From Achromobacter xylosoxidans A8 (GTDB lineage Bacteria > Pseudomonadota > Gammaproteobacteria > Burkholderiales > Burkholderiaceae_B): a DNA stretch of 64,000 nucleotides. The stretch is from the NCBI RefSeq assembly GCF_000165835.1, contig NC_014640.1, forward strand, positions 3,162,001 through 3,226,000. The letters run 5' to 3'. The first letter of the stretch is position 1; the number at the start of each line of letters is the position of its first letter. The translations under genes and the position numbers were made by a program. The notes beneath the pieces were generated by a model that was given only the letters and a program-made list of their open reading frames with translations, searched no databases and had not been told where the DNA came from. Shown here piece after piece: positions 60,716 to 64,000 of this stretch.

Positions 60716-61603
60716 TCAACGCCTTTGCAGCTTGGGATTGAGCGCGTCGTTCAGGCCGTCACCGACCAGGTTCAGCGACAGCACGGCCAGCATGATGGCC
60801 ACGCCCGGCACGGCGCAGATGTACCAGGATGAGCGGATCAGGCTGCGGCCTTCGCCGACCAGCCGGCCCCAGCTGGCGATGTTGGGATCGCCCAGGCCCA
60901 GGAAGGACACGACCGATTCGTAGAGGATGGCGCCGGCCACTACCAGCGAAGACATCACGATCACGGGCGGCAGGGCATTGGGCAGGATTTCGGCGGCGAC
61001 GATGCGCAACGGCCTCATGCCCAGCGCGCGGCAGGCCTGCACGAACTCGCGTTCCTTGAAGGACAGGAACTCGGCGCGGGTCAGGCGGGCGATGGGCGGC
61101 CACGACACCAGCCCGACCGCCAGCGTGATGTGCTCGATGCGCGGTCCCAGGATGGACACCACCGTCAGCACGAACACCACGTTGGGGATGATCTGGAACA
61201 GTTCGGCCACGCGCATCAGGCCTTCGTCGATCCAGCCGCCGGCCCAGGCCGCGGCCGCGCCCACGCTTACGCCGATCAGGGTGGCGGTGGCCGCGGCCAC
61301 CAGGCCGATCAGCAAGGTGGCGCGCGCGCCATGGGCAATCATGGCGGCGATGTCGCGGCCCATGGAATCGGTGCCCAGCGGATGGCGCCAGGACTCGAAC
61401 GGCCAGATCTCGGGAGCGCCGACGATGCGTAGCGGATCGGCGGGGTAAAGCCAGCCGGCGCCCGCAGCCAGGAAGGCAACAAGCACGAGCAGCGTGGCGC
61501 CCGCGACGGCGCCGCGGTTGCGCGCAAAGCGTGCCGCGAACGAGGCGTGGCGACGCGTGGATGCGGTGGGCAGGGCAGTAGCAAGGGTAGGGGATGCAGA
61601 CAT
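60716..61603 (-). CDS. Dipeptide/oligopeptide-type ABC permease (DppC-like)
   Basis: Inner-membrane permease of 295 residues with about six helices. HPLGTDSMGRDIAAMIAHGAR and the cytoplasmic EAA-type loop FVQACRALGMRPLRIVAAEILPN identify the DppC/OppC group. It pairs with the DppB-like permease encoded 1 bp upstream. No ATPase gene is on this side of the operon. Confidence 0.93.
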   Translation of the reverse strand: MSASPTLATALPTASTRRHASFAARFARNRGAVAGATLLVLVAFLAAGAGWLYPADPLRIVGAPEIWPFESWRHPLGTDSMGRDIAAMIAHGARATLLIGLVAAATATLIGVSVGAAAAWAGGWIDEGLMRVAELFQIIPNVVFVLTVVSILGPRIEHITLAVGLVSWPPIARLTRAEFLSFKEREFVQACRALGMRPLRIVAAEILPNALPPVIVMSSLVVAGAILYESVVSFLGLGDPNIASWGRLVGEGRSLIRSSWYICAVPGVAIMLAVLSLNLVGDGLNDALNPKLQRR

Positions 61604-61604
61604 G

Positions 61605-62576
61605 TCAGGCAGCCTTGATGCGCGGGTCCAGCCGCGTGTAGATCAGGTCGACGGCGATATTGGCGATGATCACCACGAAGGAGCTGAGCACCAGGATGCC
61701 CAGGACCACGGGATAGTTGCGGCTCATGACGCTGTCGAACAGCACCGCGCCTATGCCGGGCCAGCTGAACACGGCTTCGACTACGATACTGCCGCCCAGC
61801 ACCGCGCCCAATTGCAGGCCCAGCAGCGTGACGATGGGCAGGAAGGCGTTGCGCAGCACATGACGCAGCACCACGGCGCTGCGTGTCAGCCCCTTGGCGT
61901 AGGCGGTGCGCACGAAGTCCATGCGGCTGACTTCCAGCATCGAGGCGCGCATCACGCGGGCATAGGCGGCGGAATAGAACAGGCCCAGCGCCAGCGCCGG
62001 CAACGCCAAGTGATGCAGCACGTCCAGCGCCTGGCGCCAGGCGCCGCCGGCCAGGCCGATGGTGACCATGCCGCCCACCGGAAACCAGCCCAGCTTGACC
62101 GAGAACAGCACGATCAGCATGATGCCCAGCCAGAAGCTGGGCGCGGCAAAGCACAGCACCGCGAACACCGACACGGCGCTGTCCCACCAGGTGTTGACCT
62201 TGACGGCCGACACGATGCCGGCCGCCATGCCCACCAGCACCGCGATGGCGAGGCTCGCGCCCATGAGCAGCAGCGTGGCCGGCAGGTGGGCGAGGATCAC
62301 GTCCAGCACCGGCAGGTTGTGGCGGTAGGAATAGCCCAGGTCGCCGCGCGCCACCGAGCCTATGTACTTCAGCAGCTGAACTGCGGGCGGCTGGTCCATG
62401 CCGTAGGTCACGCGCAGGCGCTCGATGAGCGCCGGATCGGTGACCTGCTGCTCGGCCGTCATCACGTCCAGGAAGGTGCCGGGCACGGATTGGATGAGCG
62501 CGAAGTTCAGCACCACCACGCCCAGCAGCAGCGGCACGGCCTGGGCCAGTCGGCGCAAGATCAGTCGGATCGGCAT
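61605..62576 (-). CDS. Dipeptide/oligopeptide-type ABC permease (DppB-like)
   Basis: Inner-membrane permease of 323 residues with about six helices. The N-terminal IRLILRRLAQAVPLLLGVVVL, RGDLGYSYRHNLPVLDVI and the EAA loop FVRTAYAKGLTRSAVVLRHVLRN are typical of DppB. The ATG at 62576 is chosen; the frame upstream overlaps the binding-protein gene. It forms the transport channel with DppC-like. Confidence 0.93.
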   Translation of the reverse strand: MPIRLILRRLAQAVPLLLGVVVLNFALIQSVPGTFLDVMTAEQQVTDPALIERLRVTYGMDQPPAVQLLKYIGSVARGDLGYSYRHNLPVLDVILAHLPATLLLMGASLAIAVLVGMAAGIVSAVKVNTWWDSAVSVFAVLCFAAPSFWLGIMLIVLFSVKLGWFPVGGMVTIGLAGGAWRQALDVLHHLALPALALGLFYSAAYARVMRASMLEVSRMDFVRTAYAKGLTRSAVVLRHVLRNAFLPIVTLLGLQLGAVLGGSIVVEAVFSWPGIGAVLFDSVMSRNYPVVLGILVLSSFVVIIANIAVDLIYTRLDPRIKAA

Positions 62577-62583
62577 GCGCGCC

Positions 62584-64000
62584 TCAGGCCTGCAGCCACA
62601 CGTCGGCCAGGCTCTCGCCCTGGACGTTGGCGCCGGTGGTGAAGTTGCGCACGTTTTTTCCGGCCAGCGTGAACGACTGGATTTCCACCAGCGGCACATG
62701 GGGCACGTCGGTGGACGCCAGCCGGGCGAACTGGTGCGCCAGCGCGCGGCGCGCTTCCGGGGCGGTTTCCTGGGTCAGCTTGGCCACCAGCGCGTCCATT
62801 TCGGGGCTGGAGTAGCCCGTGGCGTTGCGGAAAGCGGCGCCCTTGACGATGCCGTCGGTGGTGTAGAACTGGGTCACCGTGGGCACCAGCTCCAGCGGCG
62901 CCGTGAAGTTGGAGACCGCGATGTCGTAGTCGTAGTCGCCATAGATGCGCTTGAGCGCCGTGGCGCGGTCCACGGAATCCAGCTTGACCTCGATGCCCAC
63001 GTCTTGCAGCGCCTGCTTCAGGTATTGGCCGAGCTTGGCGTTTTCTTCGAACCAGGCGGCGGCCACCAGGTTCACGGTGAAGCGCTTGCCGTCCTTGAGC
63101 GGCAGGCCGGCGGCGTCCAGCAGCGCGGCGGCCTTTTTCGGATCGAATGGATAGCGCGGCACGTCCTCGGTGTAGAACAGCGGGTTGCTGCTGAAGACGG
63201 GGGCAATGGCGGGCTTGCCGCGGCCGTAGTAGATGGTGTCGACGATGAACTGGCGGTCGATCGCGTGCAGGATGGCCTGGCGCACCTCGCGGCGGTTGAC
63301 GATGTCGCGGCGCTGGTTGAATTCGGCGGTCACGGTCCAGGCCGAGTTCTGGTAGCCGCGGGTGTCGACCACCACCTTGCCGGTCTTGAGCAGGCGGTCG
63401 ATGTCGCGCCCCGGCACGGGATTGGAATAGGCCAGGCCCAGCTCGCCGGTCTCCAGCGCGGCGCCGCGGGTGGCAGGGTCGCCCCACCAGCGGATGATGA
63501 GGCGGTCCAGGTTGGGCTGGCCTGCATTCCAGTAGCTGTCATTGCGCAGGTATTCGACGTGGCTGCCGCGCACCCACTTGCCGTACTTCCAGGGGCCGGT
63601 GCCGACCGGCGTGTTGTTCAACGGGTTGGTGATGATGTCGCGGCCGTCGTACAGGTGCTTGGGCAGCAGCAGCTGGAACTGGCCGGCCAGCGTGGACTTC
63701 AAGAAGAATTCTGGCACTGGCGCGTCGAAGTTCAGCACCACGGTCAGCGGATCGGTGGCGGTGGCGCCGGTCAGCGATTTGAGTGCGATGCCGGCGGAAA
63801 TCGGCTTCCAGTGCTGCAGCACGTTGTAGACCACGTCGGCGGATGTGAAGGGCGCGCCGTCATGCCAGGTGACGCCTTCGCGCAGCTTGAGGGTGTAGCT
63901 GCGGAAGTCCGCCGCGGGCGTGACGGACAGGGCCAGCGCGGGCTGGAACTTCAGGTCGGCGTCCAGCTTCAGCAGGCGTTCCAGGATCTTGGTCGCGGTC
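62584..64000 (-). CDS. Peptide-type ABC transporter binding protein (SBP family 5), cut at window edge
   Basis: The gene is read from beyond the window end to the stop at 62584; about 472 residues are visible, lacking the N-terminus and signal peptide. Family 5 features are KLREGVTWHDGAPFTSADVVY followed by NDSYWNAGQPNLDRLIIRW and REVRQAILHAIDRQFIVD. It delivers peptides, glycosides, opines or similar ligands to the DppBC-like permease encoded 7 bp downstream. The ATPase genes are not in the window and may lie further upstream. Confidence 0.93.
   Translation of the reverse strand, partial: TATKILERLLKLDADLKFQPALALSVTPAADFRSYTLKLREGVTWHDGAPFTSADVVYNVLQHWKPISAGIALKSLTGATATDPLTVVLNFDAPVPEFFLKSTLAGQFQLLLPKHLYDGRDIITNPLNNTPVGTGPWKYGKWVRGSHVEYLRNDSYWNAGQPNLDRLIIRWWGDPATRGAALETGELGLAYSNPVPGRDIDRLLKTGKVVVDTRGYQNSAWTVTAEFNQRRDIVNRREVRQAILHAIDRQFIVDTIYYGRGKPAIAPVFSSNPLFYTEDVPRYPFDPKKAAALLDAAGLPLKDGKRFTVNLVAAAWFEENAKLGQYLKQALQDVGIEVKLDSVDRATALKRIYGDYDYDIAVSNFTAPLELVPTVTQFYTTDGIVKGAAFRNATGYSSPEMDALVAKLTQETAPEARRALAHQFARLASTDVPHVPLVEIQSFTLAGKNVRNFTTGANVQGESLADVWLQA

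Noticed and set aside
1..64000. CRISPR arrays, insertion sequences, rRNA or tRNA genes
   Set aside because: No regularly spaced direct repeats, transposase genes, terminal inverted repeats flanking a module, or tRNA/rRNA-like sequences were noticed by eye; a covariance-model scan was not possible.

Overview
The window is high-GC DNA with overlapping, tightly packed genes. Five tripartite tricarboxylate transporter (Bug-type) solute receptors and many LysR/GntR regulators point to an Alcaligenaceae betaproteobacterium of the Achromobacter/Bordetella type. This assignment is inferred from gene content; no rRNA or tRNA gene is visible.

1-17.5 kb is an anaerobic nitrate-respiration locus: an unidentified acidic protein, nnrS (minus strand, with an NsrR-like operator), then on the plus strand two nitrate/nitrite transporters (narK1, narK2), narGHJI, a parvulin prolyl isomerase, moaA, a beta-carbonic anhydrase, mobB and the nitrate-responsive two-component pair narXL. 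The narK1 and narG promoters share a two-part element at identical spacing. The associated ubiUVT genes (22.5-24.9 kb, oxygen-independent ubiquinone hydroxylation) lie 5 kb downstream. They are separated from narL by a catabolic block: a split thiamine-diphosphate enzyme, a GMC oxidoreductase and a Bug receptor, divergent from a LysR gene. ubiU has a well-placed FNR/ANR-type promoter that predicts a leaderless mRNA.

25-39.4 kb holds an SDR protein lacking its catalytic Tyr, an O-acetylhomoserine sulfhydrylase-like gene, a secreted unknown protein and accessory catabolic clusters. One cluster has GntR, an IlvD/Edd-type dehydratase, an RraA-type aldolase, two Bug receptors, a DHDPS-family aldolase and a second GntR. 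Another has a LIV-type binding protein, a Rieske oxygenase and its reductase next to a divergent LysR gene.

39.4-41.5 kb is a small type VI secretion cargo island on the minus strand: PAAR, DUF4123 adaptor, Tox-REase-5 nuclease effector and Imm52-like immunity protein. The adaptor reading frame has no in-frame start and looks frameshifted.

41.6-48.3 kb has a Bug receptor divergent from tandem LysR genes, then a class III CoA-transferase, a Bug receptor and an acyl-CoA dehydrogenase homologue with Arg84 and Gln247. That pattern fits 3-sulfinopropionyl-CoA desulfinase, so the operon probably degrades 3-sulfinopropionate. 48.3-54.9 kb has an SDR-sugE-TetR operon with a promoter-overlapping palindrome, an NmrA/DUF2798 pair, LysR, GNAT, VOC, a secreted esterase and a macrodomain protein. 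54.9-58 kb encodes a pertactin-like autotransporter with 42 consecutive prolines. 58.4 kb to the end is a minus-strand operon running from a dipeptide-type ABC transporter (cut by the window edge) into an acyl-CoA ligase and an SDR.
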